A stretch of 64,000 nt of DNA from Fulvia fulva (lineage: Eukaryota; Ascomycota; Dothideomycetes; Mycosphaerellales; Mycosphaerellaceae). The position numbers were made by a program, and so were the translations under genes. The stretch is from contig NC_063021.1 of the NCBI RefSeq assembly GCF_020509005.1, positions 3,038,001-3,102,000 of the forward strand, read 5' to 3'. Each line of letters starts with the position of its first letter. Position 1 is the stretch's first letter. This document shows, in pieces, positions 43,063 through 57,111 of the stretch. The notes under the pieces are model-generated. The model saw only the letters and a list, made by a program, of their open reading frames with translations. It ran no database searches and was not told where the DNA came from.

Positions 43063-44030
43063 GTCGTGATGAAAGTGAGGACTGTCTTCGGCTTCGAGAC
43101 GTCAAATTACGGTGTACAGTACACTAAGACGATGCCTAACGTCGTGCCGATAAGCTGATGCCTGCTTCGTGATCACAAGCTTGTCAAGACTGGTGCAGTG
43201 TCTGTGCTGGTGGGAGCAGGTGAGGTGGGCGGCGGAATATGCGACTTCTGCGGCTCGCTGCAGGCACACAAGCGCAACCAAACTGTGCATTCGTGTGGCG
43301 GCAGAGGTGGTGTTTTTAGTGTCAAGCTTTGACAGCCGCCTGGCAGAGAAGCCTTGGCGTGCCGTCGCGTACCTGAGCGGGAGAGTGGAGAAACAGACTG
43401 GGATTGGTAGATATAGGGAGAGAGAGTAGAGTGCGGCCGCCGAGTGCTGCATTCGTGTTCGTATTATTACAGTATTTCAGTGCGCAGTTCTGGCAGTATA
43501 CTACAGCTACAGCAGAAGCCAGTGTGCAGGATGCGTGCTGTGCATGAGTTGTGCAGGCATGGCCGGGCAGTGACACGAGCATAACTACAGTCTACAGTCT
43601 ACAGCACGAACCAGGGGTAGATAACTCCAAGCTTACCTAGCCCTGAACGACAGCCGCGGACGGATACCTCGTCACTCAGAAGCCGACGCTCCCTCCCACT
43701 CGCTCACCAACGCACGACCGCAGACCGTACCCACAGCGGCTCGCCGACCCTGCTGTCCACTGCCATACAGACACAGACTCCAGCGAGTTCAGCTGTCTCA
43801 GCGTCGCTGCTCCCGCCCGGCAGCATTGCGCGCAGCTGCAGCCGCGAACAAAGAAATTCAGGCACAGGACAGCTGCAGGCGCCCGTGCGATTGGCCGCGC
43901 GTGCGATCGCAGCATTGAGTCGTTACCTGCCACACCCGCCCGTCTGGGCCGCTGCCCTGTTCCGGTAGCACAACCACGGTCCACGCTGCAATCTCACGAC
44001 GTTGCGTCTGCGTGTGCGCCAGGCAGAGAC
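43063..44030. other. Divergent intergenic region
   Basis: About 970 bp between the starts of RabGGTase beta (-) and the RhoGAP gene (+). Overlapping Cys/Ala-rich frames are not convincing. It must contain both promoters and a long 5' leader for the RhoGAP gene. Confidence 0.45.
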
Positions 44031-46773
<2,743 letters not shown>

Positions 46774-48116
46774 CGCTCATCGCATGCCACAGGGAGGATG
46801 TTCCTTGCATCAGCACTCCCTGCAACACGCCAGAAATTGGCCCCGACCCTAATATGCCTATCGCCCTAAGGCATCGCAGAACGGCAACATCGGCAGCCTT
46901 CTCGGTGTTACGATAGACTGTTGCCAGTGTGTATGACCCTCGCGGCAAACACAAGACAACGGCACAATCCTACGAACTCATCATCACGGCTCCATCACTT
47001 TTCGGGATACCCAGGCCAGCAAGGTCACGGAGTACAACGGCGTTTTCCCTTCATGTTTTGAAGACCCATGGCGGACCGCTTTGACGGTCATCGCCAGTTG
47101 ATGGGATCTACTCATCAGTCCATGGGCATCGGCGCTGGGCGCAAAATGGTTTATGGTTTGAGACGATCAGAGAAGACTTGGTATGCATGGGACAAAAGGA
47201 AGGATGAATCGTTCTACCTGCTTTCTACTTGCTTACTTCGAACGCCTTGATAGGGCGGTATTGTATGATTAGCTACTGACTAGAGACGCGAGTGAATGGA
47301 TCTGCATGCGAGATGAGATGAGATACCAACGAGACTCTACTACACCATCGTCCGCCCGGGACAACTGTCGCTACTGATTCTATACAACAGGAACTCGCTG
47401 CGAATAAGACAAGAGATGACAGGAGTGTGATACAATCTTATAATGGTAAGGGGTCATCTGGAAGTCCTTCGTGCAATAGCGACCACGTCAGTGAATCGAG
47501 CTGACCAGGATGCAGGACTTATCTCCCACAAAGTCCCGGTCGACTACTCTCCGCTGTCGACCAGGACACGATATTATGCGTTGCTCCCAGCATTTGTTCG
47601 CGTGTGACTACAGTTGAAAGGCTTGGAACTCGAAGTGCACATCATCTCACTTTGACAGATGAACTGTCAAGGACTGGATGAGATCGACAGTTCAGCAGAC
47701 TATATACCATGGCTGCTGCAGCAGTTTGCAATGCTACACGGAGCTCAAGCATCTGTTGTATGGACTCCCAAACCAGCAGCTGGAGCCTCCAACTCCAACA
47801 TCCTGCTCATGTGGCGTGAAAACACAATGATCAAGGCGTTCCGTTCCTGCGTACAATGAGGGGCAGCAATGGCGTTCAGACAATCTGCGCGCAGACAAAG
47901 TTCAGACCAGTCCATGTTCCAGGAGGGGTAATTCCAGCGAGTGATGGGCAATGCGAGCTCGAAGCTCTATGGGGTTCAGACGTCACTGTCCAAGACTTTG
48001 AACATTGAATCATTTGAAGACTTGCTGGTGTTACCCGGTCGCCATACATCCCTTGTGCTACCAGCTGGAGAACGTCAGAGCAAAGACCAAGCCAGGACAC
48101 AGCGACACCGCACAAG
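46774..48116. other. Intergenic region
   Basis: About 1.34 kb between RhoGAP and the hydrolase, both on the plus strand. Contains the RhoGAP 3' UTR and hydrolase promoter; the small frames (for example at 47659) lack family signals. Confidence 0.45.
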
Positions 48117-49331
48117 ATGCCTTACTCAACGAAAGCAATGAAGAAGCTGGAGCACAGATCCCTCATCACAGCACCGAACAACTTGACATATTCGTACTAC
48201 CTCTCCCCCAACTTCTCCCAGAAGCTATCCAAAGATGTCCCCACCCTCATGTTCGTCCACGGCTATCCAGATGACGCCTACATGTGGGCAGGCGCCATCC
48301 CTACCTTCCTCGAAATGCCCTACCCATTCCTCGTGCTGGACCTGCTAGGTTTCGGCCACAGCTCTAAACCCGTCGAGACGAAGAATTACAACTACAAAGC
48401 CATGGCAGACTCCATATCGCAAATCCTCGATAAGGAGAAAGTGCCGAATAGTGTTATTCCTATCGGTTCGTGTTCACCTCCAACCACGCCTCCAGAACGC
48501 TTGCTAACACAACACACGTCAGGCCACGACTGGGGCAGCGCAACCTCCCAACGCTTCTACCTCTACCACAAATCCCGCTGCATCGGCCTCTCCCTCCTCT
48601 CCCTAGCCTACCAAGTCCCCTCCCCCACCGCCTTCGACCTCGCAACAGCCAACGCCGACACCACGAAACGCTTCGGGTACCCGCAATGGGAGTACTGGAA
48701 CTTCTTCACAGCACCGAACGCCGCTGAACTAATGCGGCATAACATGGAGCGCTTCTTCGAAGTCAACCACGGAAACTTCCCCTCGCCGAACAAGGAGACT
48801 GACAATAGCCCGAAATCGGGCCCGCTCGCGACGAAGGGAGATGAGCCGGGGAGGGATATTTGGATGAGGGAGATGTTTGATACGGGGGATGGGACGGTGG
48901 AGGGGAATGCGATGTATCAGTACGTCACGCAGACGGGTGCGTGGAAAGGGAGGATTGTGGAGTTGAAGGAGTATGCGAAGAATGACCCATCCATCTTTGA
49001 GAGGTTCCGGGAGAGGATGAGTCGCGATGGGTTCGAAGGTCCGGTGCAGTATTATCACAGTCTGAAGAATAATACTATGCTGGAGGATGAGAGGGCGTTG
49101 TGTGAGAAGGAGGAGAACAAGAAGATTGAGGTGCCGTTGCTTTATATTGGGCAGACGGGGGACTGGGTTTGTAGGGTTGATTTGATGGGTGACGCGGTGC
49201 AGCAGGGACTTGTGGGGGATTTGGAGGAGAGGGTGGTGGATGCGGGGCATTGGTGTTTGTATGAGAAGCCGGAGGAGATTGCGGCGAATATTAAGGAGTG
49301 GCTTGAAAGAAGATTTCCCGTGAAGAAGTAG
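48117..49331 (+). CDS. Alpha/beta hydrolase, epoxide-hydrolase-like
   Basis: Two exons: 48117-48465 and 48523-49331, with a 57-nt intron that is open in frame but removes residues breaking the motif; spliced length 385 residues. HGYPDDAYMWAGAIP gives the HG-x-P oxyanion motif. Splicing joins IPIG to HDWG, giving GHDWGSATS with Asp as the candidate nucleophile. GQTGDWVCRV may hold the acid and DAGHWCLYEKPEEIA the catalytic His. With Asp as nucleophile this fits soluble epoxide hydrolases or related haloalkane-dehalogenase-like proteins. The physiological substrate is unknown. No signal peptide or peroxisomal tail is present. Only the intron retained form would be 404 residues. Confidence 0.9.
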   Translation: MPYSTKAMKKLEHRSLITAPNNLTYSYYLSPNFSQKLSKDVPTLMFVHGYPDDAYMWAGAIPTFLEMPYPFLVLDLLGFGHSSKPVETKNYNYKAMADSISQILDKEKVPNSVIPIGSCSPPTTPPERLLTQHTSGHDWGSATSQRFYLYHKSRCIGLSLLSLAYQVPSPTAFDLATANADTTKRFGYPQWEYWNFFTAPNAAELMRHNMERFFEVNHGNFPSPNKETDNSPKSGPLATKGDEPGRDIWMREMFDTGDGTVEGNAMYQYVTQTGAWKGRIVELKEYAKNDPSIFERFRERMSRDGFEGPVQYYHSLKNNTMLEDERALCEKEENKKIEVPLLYIGQTGDWVCRVDLMGDAVQQGLVGDLEERVVDAGHWCLYEKPEEIAANIKEWLERRFPVKK

Positions 49332-49376
49332 GAGAGAATGTGGAGAAACGTTGTCCTCGTGGTTGGTAACAGGGTA

Positions 49377-50785
49377 TCATTGTTCGGGGTCCCCCCACAG
49401 GCTATGCACTCTAGCACTTGCTTCTTTGCTAATGCACATTGTTCCGCACACAGCCTTGATGCCATCGACATTCCCTAGACCTAGCGCTGCTAGACCTAGG
49501 TAGCTGTGGTAGAGATCTGGTAGATCGCCGGGGTACTTGCCGAAGCCACCGAGAGCAGAGTGCTGGGTCTTACCAAGCAGGTAGTTTTCGATGAGCTCTT
49601 TGTTGTATAAGGTGGGCTGATCCAGCATGTGTAACGCGCCGCAGGTCCACCAGGCGTAGCAAGTGTCTGCTACTTTGTTTGTGCGGCCGTTCATGCCAGC
49701 TTCCAGGGTCACTGGCCCGAAGGGTGTCATAACATCTGCAGGGTCGACGGTTGACTTGTCAGGACTTTGGTGGATCGGGGTATCAGGGTCAGAGATCAAC
49801 TTTGGCTTCTCTTCCATGCCGTCTTGCAATGCTGCACTCTCAGTGATATCTTCGTCTTCCGCATCAGGGTCAAGGAGATCCGTTTGCCGATTGACAAGCC
49901 AGCTCAACGTCAAGTTCAGATCCGAAGGTCCAGTCGGTCTTGACCTGTCATCCTCTCCCGATGTTCTTAAACGGCCGATGAACTTCAGACAGCCTAAGGA
50001 GCAGAAGGTGTAGCCTGCATGTGGTTCGTGAAAGGGCTGATCCGCGAGACCACCGTCAAAGCTCTGTTTTGATGTTAGTTCGGTGCACCTGACCATGTCA
50101 GCACATACTCACCTCTGCGAGCTGAACACACTTGACGTGCTTGTCCACATCGATGTCCTCAACAACAACGCCGTCAATGGTTAGTGGACCATCTTCGATA
50201 TCGCCACGCAGAATGCGCCTTGCACCAGTAGCACAATAGCCAAAGCGTGGGTCCATGCCACCCTCTACTACTCCATGCACGAGCGTCTCACCAAAAGATC
50301 CGTCGTCCCGCTGCATCTGCCGCAACCAGTCCAGCGTCTCTCTCCGCTTGACGCGTTTGAGATCATCGCCCACGACCAACAGTGCTGACAAAGCAAAGTA
50401 TGTTGCTGGCACATTCGCAGGATCCCATCTGGCGTTGTCCTCGTTAGCCAGTACGCCGAAGTCAGTTCCGGGCCACATGCGGAAACCGCCCTTGGGATGT
50501 TGACAATGGTAGATCCAGTCTACATAGTCCTTTCGTTCTTGTTCGTTGGTCATAGAATGCCATGAGTCCAGAAGGTCCAAAGCCGAAATTATGAAAAAGG
50601 CCAGATACATTCGATTGCTCTCATTGCCAGTATAATGGTGTGGCAGCAATGTCTTCAGGCATCTCGTCCAGTACTTGACATGCCTTGGCTTGTGCCGGAC
50701 TCATGTCAACACACAAGACCCGTCGTAACGTTCCCGCAAATCTCACCTTGTCCAGGCAAGCCGCCTCATTGCGCCCAGCGCTCAT
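49377..50785 (-). CDS. CDC43: Protein geranylgeranyltransferase type I beta subunit
   Basis: Three exons: 50785-50747, 50688-50113 and 50063-49377, introns of 58 and 49 nt; 433 residues, in phase. The start MSAGRNEAACLDK splices to PRHVKYWTRCLKTLLPHHYTG, the standard opening of GGTase-I beta. Next comes NESNRMYLAFFIISALDLLD. Prenyltransferase repeats include HPKGGFRMWPGTDFG, QRDDGSFGETL, SFDGGLADQPFHEPHAGYTF, and STLALGGFGKYPGDLPD-like HSALGGFGKYPGD. Zinc ligands lie in KVADTCYAWWTCGAL and DLYHSYLGLAALG. An insert of about 80 acidic residues separates two repeats and is common in fungal members. With the shared alpha subunit Ram2 it geranylgeranylates Rho/Cdc42-type CAAL proteins. Confidence 0.95.
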
Positions 50786-51133
50786 TTCTTCGTTCGTAAT
50801 TGATCTCGTCCAAAGCTCATCGTCGTACTCTCAGCTCGTCTTCCGCGCACATAGTACCTCAATACCGGGAAATGCAAGAACAGCAGACAGGTTCCGGTGA
50901 AAGTAATCAAACGCCACACAGCCTTCGGAGCTACGAAACAGCGAAGACTTCGCATCAACTCAAATAGATGTGGCGGTGGCTAGTGCGGAGCTAGCGCGTA
51001 CATCCCTGTCAACTTTAGGCAGAAAGCGCGTCTGAACGTTGCAAGGATCTACATCAAGTTCAAGTGGCACTTCAAAGCATCAATTCGCGACTTCACTTCA
51101 CTTCATCGCAACACACACCATACACACTTCGCC
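50786..51133. other. Divergent intergenic region
   Basis: This 348-base stretch separates GGTase-I beta (-) and the SNF2-RING gene (+) and should contain both promoters. No other element was recognised. Confidence 0.45.
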
Positions 51134-54100
51134 ATGGCGCCGCGCAGAGAGCACGCTGTGGCGACTGTGTTCTCAACGCAAGTGCGATCGCATGATCAAA
51201 AGTCGATAGTGGTCGAAGCTGGGGGGTTTACGCCGACGAGATGGTTCCTGGAGCATGGATCACGGCCAGTCGCAAACGATGATGAACAAGGTCCGCCAAA
51301 GAAGCGCAGGAAGATTGAACGCGACCACAAAGAGGCCGATGACCCATCGACTGCACTGGAGCACATTCCCCTTGCTCAGGTCGCGATCGACTTCCACTTT
51401 CCACAGACAGCGCATTCGCGTGGCGCATCCGATCAGAGGATCCTCGATGATGTCGACTATACGGACATGCCACAGCTGGAGGTTGCGCTTGTCAGTGTCG
51501 GGGACGACGATCATGGTGTCAAGTTGCGCTTGTCTACTCCAGGAAGCAGGCAGTCTGTATTGATCCTCGAGTCGGATTCAATACCACAGCACACTCTTGA
51601 GTACCTCCGCAAGTTGGCGATCCCTGGCTACCATCTAGCAAACGCTCCATACAGAACACGAAGCGCAGAGCAACCGGCCACGATCACTAAGTGCACGTTG
51701 ACCCGATCGAGTGGTCAGCTATACACTGTCATCAGATTCGCGGCAACACTCTCATGGCTGGATGGTGCTTCCGCTTTCACTGCAGGCGCGCCGACTGGCA
51801 CTTCCAGGATCTATCCGGACGAGGACTTCCTACTCGAGGCATTCCCAGATCACAGAAAAGCGGCTGCGAACCTCGACGACCAGCCATGGACTCCACAGGA
51901 TTTCTACGAAAGCGTACATGTGCCTCCCAAAGACGCCAGCGTAGAGGGCTACCGGGATGTACTTGATGTTGATCTGTACCCTTTCCAGAAGCGAGCAGTA
52001 TCTTGGATGATTACACGTGAAGGCGCAGGCGAATCCACTGGCAGCCCTCAAAGTGACTTCTACACCTCGGTACAGGATCTCAACGGTGACGAATGCTTCG
52101 TGGATCATCTCCAGGGCATAGTGTCACGCAAGCTGCCAGATCAAGATGGCGCGCTCTCAGGTGGTCTGCTTGCAGAGGAGATGGGCCTGGGGAAGACGGT
52201 CGAGCTCATGGCACTTGTTTCGCTACACAACAGAACCTCTCTGTCCCCGAACAAGGTTCTCGACTCGGCTTCAGGCACTCAGGTCATACAATCACGAGCA
52301 ACGTTGATTGTCACGCCTGCCTCGATCTTGCAACAGTGGCAAAGCGAGCTCAGCCGCCATGCCCCACATCTCAACGTGTACCACTATCAAGGCATTCCTG
52401 GCAGCAAGAAGAAGGATCCAACCGTCGACAATCTGATGAAGGAACTTGCAACGAGCTACGATGTGGTCCTGACGACATATGCCGTGCTGACACGTGAGGT
52501 GCATTTCGCAGAAGATCCGCCAGCGCGCAATATGCGACACGCGCCGAAATTCAAGAGAAAGAGAAGCCCACTGGTCCAGCTTGAATGGTGGCGTATCTGT
52601 ATCGATGAGGCGCAAATGGTAGAGTCCGGCGTGACCAGCGCAGCTCGTGTAGCGCGCCGGCTGCCGAGAGTACACAGCTGGGCGGTAACCGGCACACCAT
52701 TAAAGAAGGACTTTCAAGATCTCCATGGTTTGCTGATATTCCTCCGCTATGCACCATTGAGTGAAAGCGCCAAGCTTTGGAGCCATCTCGTCTGGAAGCA
52801 CAAGCACTTGTTCCGCCACGTCTTCGGGAAGGTTGCGCTCCGGCATACAAAGGCGCTTGTTCGCGAAGAATTGCGACTACCACCACAGAAGCGCGTGGTC
52901 GTGACAGTGCCCTTCTCTGTGATCGAGCAGCAGCGATACACGGAGTTGTTCCAGGAGATGTGCGAAGAAGTTGGCCTCAGTGCAAGTGGCGCACCGATCA
53001 CAGATGGTTGGGATTCCAAGCATGAGAGCACGCTCTCGAGTATGCGATCTTGGCTCGTTCGGCTGAGGCAAACTTGTCTACATCCGCAGGTTGGTGGAAA
53101 GAACCGAAAGGCTCTGGGAAGAGGAAACGCGCCCCTACGCACAGTCGCCGAAGTGCTCGATGTCATGATCGAGCAGAATGAGACGACCTTGCGCGTTAAG
53201 GAGAAAGACGTCATCACAGCAGCATTGAAGCATGCTCATATAGTTGGCAATAATGGACAGGACGACCACCGCAGCGAGCAAGCGCTCAACATCTACAAGG
53301 GCGCCTTCGCTACTACGCAAAAGATGTTGGAAGATGCGAGACAACAACTCGATAACGCGAAAGCAAGCCGCGCCAAGGAGACCGACGGCGACACCGAGAC
53401 AGAGGACGAATCTTCAGACTCTTCGCAAGCACTGTCGCGTTACCGTGTTGCTTTTCGAGAGGCGCTCAAGCTTCATCATGTGTGCACTTTCTTTACAGCA
53501 ACTGCGTACTACCAGATCAAGACTAATGAAGCACTGACTCTGGAGGGCTCGGATCAATTCAAGCGGCTCGAGGCGAAAGAGATTGAGCTCTATGACATCG
53601 CCAAAGCGTTGCGAAGGAATATTCTCATCGACATCTCCCGAAAAGCTGAAGGCTCCATGCAGCAGATCAAAGACCTCGAAGGTCAAGGTACGGCAACGAA
53701 GCTGCCGAAGATCAAAGACTTGGTAAGTCTCGGTGGCATCGAAAGTCGCAAGATCGTCGAGAAAGCCGATGATCTGTTCGACGTCATCCGCCAGCAGGCG
53801 AAGGTCATACAGAATTGGCGTTCAAAGATGGCAGAATACCTCACGAAGCCACTTGTTGATGAGGAAACTGATGGCGTAGAGACCACTGGTGATGAGTATG
53901 AAGATTCTACGAAGCAACAGGACGAACTCTATGTCTACTTTGACGCGCTAAAAGCAATGCACGCCGATCTGAATACCCTGATCACCGGTGAGACAGCGCC
54001 ACTGATTGACATCGAAGTGAAGGGTCTCGTGAGAGCAGCCAAGACATACCTTAACCCAGAGACACCAGAAGAGCTGAGGCCGCAAGGTGTGCATGCACCA

Positions 54101-55597
54101 GAGTTGGTGCTTGAGCTGTTTGGAACCCGGAACAAGTTCCATGCACAGCAAAAGGATGTCAGCTCCGTTCAGAGATTGATACAGGAAGCTCGTACCGTTG
54201 AGACGGTCCTCGACTATCATCAGACTGGATCCCGTGCTGAGGCCGAGCATACGATTGTCAAGCAGTATCTCACTGCGCTCCAAAGCATCAGCTTGTCATA
54301 TCGCAAGGTTCTATTGGGTCTTGAAAAGGAGATTGAGCTGTTTCGCACTACCCAAAACCAGCGAGTTGAGTTCTATCGCCAGCTGCAGGAACTTTCCGAT
54401 GCTGTTCAGCCGTACAAGGAAGAGCTCGACGAGCAGCTTGACCAAATTGCGTTGACACTCGCTATGGATTACGAAGAGCTCGCGGTTCAGGAGAGAGACA
54501 GACATCGATCGCGACAACGCTTTCTCTTATCCATGAAGGACGAATCGGGATCGCAGTCAGAGCCCAAGACTTGCATTATCTGCACCAATACCTTCGAGAA
54601 TGGCGTGATGACTGTCTGTGGCCATCAGTATTGCAAGGAGTGTATCACGCACTGGCACAAGTCGCATAAGAGCTGTCCGATGTGCAAGCGCAAGATCTCT
54701 CACAACGACATGCACCCGATCACACTGAAGCCACGCGAGGCACGTGCGCGAGAGGAAGTGCAGTCCGAGGCATCGTCAGATGGGTCCAGCTTGTCGTCGC
54801 CCTCTTCACAATCGTCAATCTACACCGATGTGGATTCAAAGCTCCTGGACGAGATCAAGACCATCGACTTGCCAACCTCTTACGGCACCAAGGTCGATAC
54901 GCTAGGTCGACACCTACAGTGGATCCGGGAGCATGACCCAGGCGCCAAGTCCATCGTGTTCTCCCAGTATCGCGAGTTCCTGGATGTGCTCGGTACTGCG
55001 CTTAAGGAGTTCAAGATTGGTTATGCACGACTAGGACGATCCGGTGCAGCTGAGAAGTTCCGAAACGATCCCAGCATCGACTGTTTGCTGCTCGATGCAA
55101 AGACTGACTCTTCTGGCCTGACACTGGTTAATGCTACCCACGTCTTCATTTGCGAGCCTCTCATTCAGACTGCTGTCGAGCTGCAAGCGATTTCTCGAGT
55201 GCACAGAATCGGACAAACGCGACCAACCACTGTGTGGATGTATCTGATCACTGATACTGTGGAGGAAGCAATCTACGAGATGTCAGTCGCTCGCCGCCAG
55301 GCTCATGTCCAGGCACGACTGCAGTCTAAGAGAAGCGAAAAGTCTCGATCATCGACGCCGGCCCCGATGCAGGAGAATGCCATTGATGCCGCAAACTCAG
55401 AAGAGCTGCAGGCGGCACCGTTGACAAAGCTTCTGGTTCCTGGTAAGGGAGGTGGTGAGGTGGTTGGCAATGGTGATTTGTGGCAGTGCTTGTTCGGGAA
55501 GGCTCAGAAGGCGACCAGTACTGCTGCAGAGCAGGAACTCGGTCGTCATTTGAGAGCTGAAGCTGCTGAGCAGCGTCATGAGGCCTCGGCAGCGTAG
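51134..55597 (+). CDS. IRC20: SNF2-family ATPase with RING finger, Irc20/SHPRH-like
   Basis: Single exon, 1487 residues. Start MAPRREHAVATVF follows an A-rich leader. The SNF2 N-terminal lobe begins near residue 280 (LYPFQKRAVSWM) with motif I LLAEEMGLGKTVELMAL near 345, motif Ia TPASILQQWQSEL, motif II as CIDEAQMVE (DEAQ rather than DEAH, as in this subfamily), and motif III WAVTGTPLKKDFQDLHGLL. A long helical insert with coiled-coil character spans about 700-1120. A C3HC4 RING follows, CIICTNTFENGVMTVCGHQYC, CKECI and CPMCK at about 1147-1190. The helicase C lobe has VFSQYREFLDVL, and motif VI as AISRVHRIGQTR. Members are DNA-dependent ATPases and E3 ubiquitin ligases in recombination and DNA damage tolerance. 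Confidence 0.94.
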   Translation: MAPRREHAVATVFSTQVRSHDQKSIVVEAGGFTPTRWFLEHGSRPVANDDEQGPPKKRRKIERDHKEADDPSTALEHIPLAQVAIDFHFPQTAHSRGASDQRILDDVDYTDMPQLEVALVSVGDDDHGVKLRLSTPGSRQSVLILESDSIPQHTLEYLRKLAIPGYHLANAPYRTRSAEQPATITKCTLTRSSGQLYTVIRFAATLSWLDGASAFTAGAPTGTSRIYPDEDFLLEAFPDHRKAAANLDDQPWTPQDFYESVHVPPKDASVEGYRDVLDVDLYPFQKRAVSWMITREGAGESTGSPQSDFYTSVQDLNGDECFVDHLQGIVSRKLPDQDGALSGGLLAEEMGLGKTVELMALVSLHNRTSLSPNKVLDSASGTQVIQSRATLIVTPASILQQWQSELSRHAPHLNVYHYQGIPGSKKKDPTVDNLMKELATSYDVVLTTYAVLTREVHFAEDPPARNMRHAPKFKRKRSPLVQLEWWRICIDEAQMVESGVTSAARVARRLPRVHSWAVTGTPLKKDFQDLHGLLIFLRYAPLSESAKLWSHLVWKHKHLFRHVFGKVALRHTKALVREELRLPPQKRVVVTVPFSVIEQQRYTELFQEMCEEVGLSASGAPITDGWDSKHESTLSSMRSWLVRLRQTCLHPQVGGKNRKALGRGNAPLRTVAEVLDVMIEQNETTLRVKEKDVITAALKHAHIVGNNGQDDHRSEQALNIYKGAFATTQKMLEDARQQLDNAKASRAKETDGDTETEDESSDSSQALSRYRVAFREALKLHHVCTFFTATAYYQIKTNEALTLEGSDQFKRLEAKEIELYDIAKALRRNILIDISRKAEGSMQQIKDLEGQGTATKLPKIKDLVSLGGIESRKIVEKADDLFDVIRQQAKVIQNWRSKMAEYLTKPLVDEETDGVETTGDEYEDSTKQQDELYVYFDALKAMHADLNTLITGETAPLIDIEVKGLVRAAKTYLNPETPEELRPQGVHAPELVLELFGTRNKFHAQQKDVSSVQRLIQEARTVETVLDYHQTGSRAEAEHTIVKQYLTALQSISLSYRKVLLGLEKEIELFRTTQNQRVEFYRQLQELSDAVQPYKEELDEQLDQIALTLAMDYEELAVQERDRHRSRQRFLLSMKDESGSQSEPKTCIICTNTFENGVMTVCGHQYCKECITHWHKSHKSCPMCKRKISHNDMHPITLKPREARAREEVQSEASSDGSSLSSPSSQSSIYTDVDSKLLDEIKTIDLPTSYGTKVDTLGRHLQWIREHDPGAKSIVFSQYREFLDVLGTALKEFKIGYARLGRSGAAEKFRNDPSIDCLLLDAKTDSSGLTLVNATHVFICEPLIQTAVELQAISRVHRIGQTRPTTVWMYLITDTVEEAIYEMSVARRQAHVQARLQSKRSEKSRSSTPAPMQENAIDAANSEELQAAPLTKLLVPGKGGGEVVGNGDLWQCLFGKAQKATSTAAEQELGRHLRAEAAEQRHEASAA

Positions 55598-55842
55598 AGC
55601 TGTTGTTGGGGCGTTACGACAGAACTGGGAGGTGGACTCCCGAGCGCTGTTTTGCAGCTTGACATGAAGATGGATCCACGAATCGCTTGCACGTAGAAAC
55701 TTGATACCCCATGCAAATGCAAATGGCAACATGATAAATGACAATGTCTCTCACTTTTTGAGCACGGGCCACATATCTCAAGCTCCATCTCAGATCCCCA
55801 TTCTCCATCCACAATTCCTCACCCACCACCATCATCACCACG

Positions 55843-56172
55843 ATGTTCGCCCTCCGCGCTCTCCGCTTAGCGCCCTTCCGCCTTGCGCACCGTTCTCAGC
55901 CCCTCCGCCGCTATGCAACTGGACAACAACCCCAATACCAAGCTCCTACTTCAGCGTCAAAACCCAGCCCCCACCGCGAATTCTACCGAGGCGGGCTAGG
56001 ACGCGCCGTGGCGTTCAATTTCTTGGTCGCGATGGCGACGTTTCAGGTCATTTATTGGGGATGGTTGAAGTTGGAGAGTTTGGAGGTCAAGGAAGAGAGG
56101 ACGAGCGAGATTGAGAGGCTTGAGGGGGAGGTTGGGAGGTTGACAGGGGTGAAGACGGAGAAGGAGCGGTGA
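55843..56172 (+). CDS. Small mitochondrial single-pass membrane protein
   Basis: Single exon, 109 residues. The N-terminus MFALRALRLAPFRLAHRSQP is Arg/Leu-rich without acidic residues, a typical mitochondrial presequence, with a likely cleavage near RRYATG. One membrane segment (AVAFNFLVAMATFQVIYWGW) is followed by an acidic and basic helical tail with heptads (LESLEVKEERTSEIERLEGEV), probably a short coiled coil. The layout resembles small inner-membrane assembly factors of the respiratory chain or ATP synthase, but no specific family can be named. It lies 245 bp downstream of the SNF2-RING stop on the same strand. Confidence 0.7.
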   Translation: MFALRALRLAPFRLAHRSQPLRRYATGQQPQYQAPTSASKPSPHREFYRGGLGRAVAFNFLVAMATFQVIYWGWLKLESLEVKEERTSEIERLEGEVGRLTGVKTEKER

Positions 56173-57111
56173 TGTGTTGGAGCTTGGAATCAGTGGTACT
56201 GCGGAGACTTTTGCGATGGAGATGATGAGCGTGGACGGGTTATGGAAGAGCAGTCCTTGGCCTGTGCCTTTGTGGACGCGGCAGTCTGCAGTGAAGAGTT
56301 CTGGCGCTTTAGACATCTGTCGATGCATCAGATGACATATCGCATCTTGAAGCAGATGTACAGATGAAGTCTCCAATGAAGGTTCTAGCGCGGACAAGAA
56401 GCAGCGCGCGATGGCGTTGGATGATACGGGAAGTTAGCATCACAACAGGCCATCGAGCAGGACACATCCCGACGAGTTCCCTTCCTGTGCTCTGGACTCC
56501 ACGGACACGGTTCATTGCACACATGCGACCCTTAGGGCCAGGGGAGAAATGCTTGCTCCGCGACCTTTAGACGACAAGTCCAGAAGCTATGGCATGATCT
56601 GAATGGGCTTGGTTGCAGGCTGTGGAGACAGCGAGCAGAAATGCGTTTTTGTGGTATGAGGACCTCCCACATGTCTTTTTCCCGAGGAGTTGGGGATGAT
56701 ACGGGTGGTCTGAACACTCAAGATGCTACAGTGTATATGTCTATGATAGCACAACGCCGACTGCGGCTCAAGAAAGTCCCAGTAGTAGCTACCATGACCC
56801 AAAACCACTCAGAGTCCCGAGCTGTCTCTCGTTCAGATGCAGTATGCGATCATTCTTCAACGAATGTGAACCGTGATATCGGTGCCATAACGCATTCCGT
56901 GAATGGAGATGGCTGGTAAAGTGGTGCATTTACCACCGCGATAAAAAAACGCGCTAGTAGACGCGCCTTCCTTGACGCGACGCAAAGCTGTTTCTTCGGC
57001 AAGCGCGCTCGAGTACCTTCTCTCTCTACAACACACCACACCTTCCACACCACCTTTGTGTTCCGCATTGCGCTTTCTGCTTTTCCGCTTTGCACCTTCC
57101 ACACCGCGATC
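56173..57111. other. Intergenic region upstream of CDC6
   Basis: About 940 bp. Beyond the MCB-like boxes at 56949-56979 no gene or repeat is supported. Confidence 0.45.
56949..56979. promoter_or_regulatory. MCB-like ACGCG cluster in the CDC6 promoter
   Basis: Three ACGCG cores occur at 56949, 56961 and 56975, 133-163 bp upstream of the CDC6 start, next to an A-rich tract. MCB elements (core ACGCG, full site ACGCGT) bind MBF and drive G1/S transcription of cdc18/CDC6 in yeasts. None of the three has the full ACGCGT. Confidence 0.5.

Noticed and set aside
43169..43582. Overlapping short frames upstream of the RhoGAP gene
   Set aside because: Cys/Ala/His-rich with no family signal; probably leader sequence.
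48466..48522. Reading the hydrolase through its 57-nt intron
   Set aside because: The frame stays open, but retaining it splits the conserved GHDWG nucleophile motif; GT and AG ends are in place.
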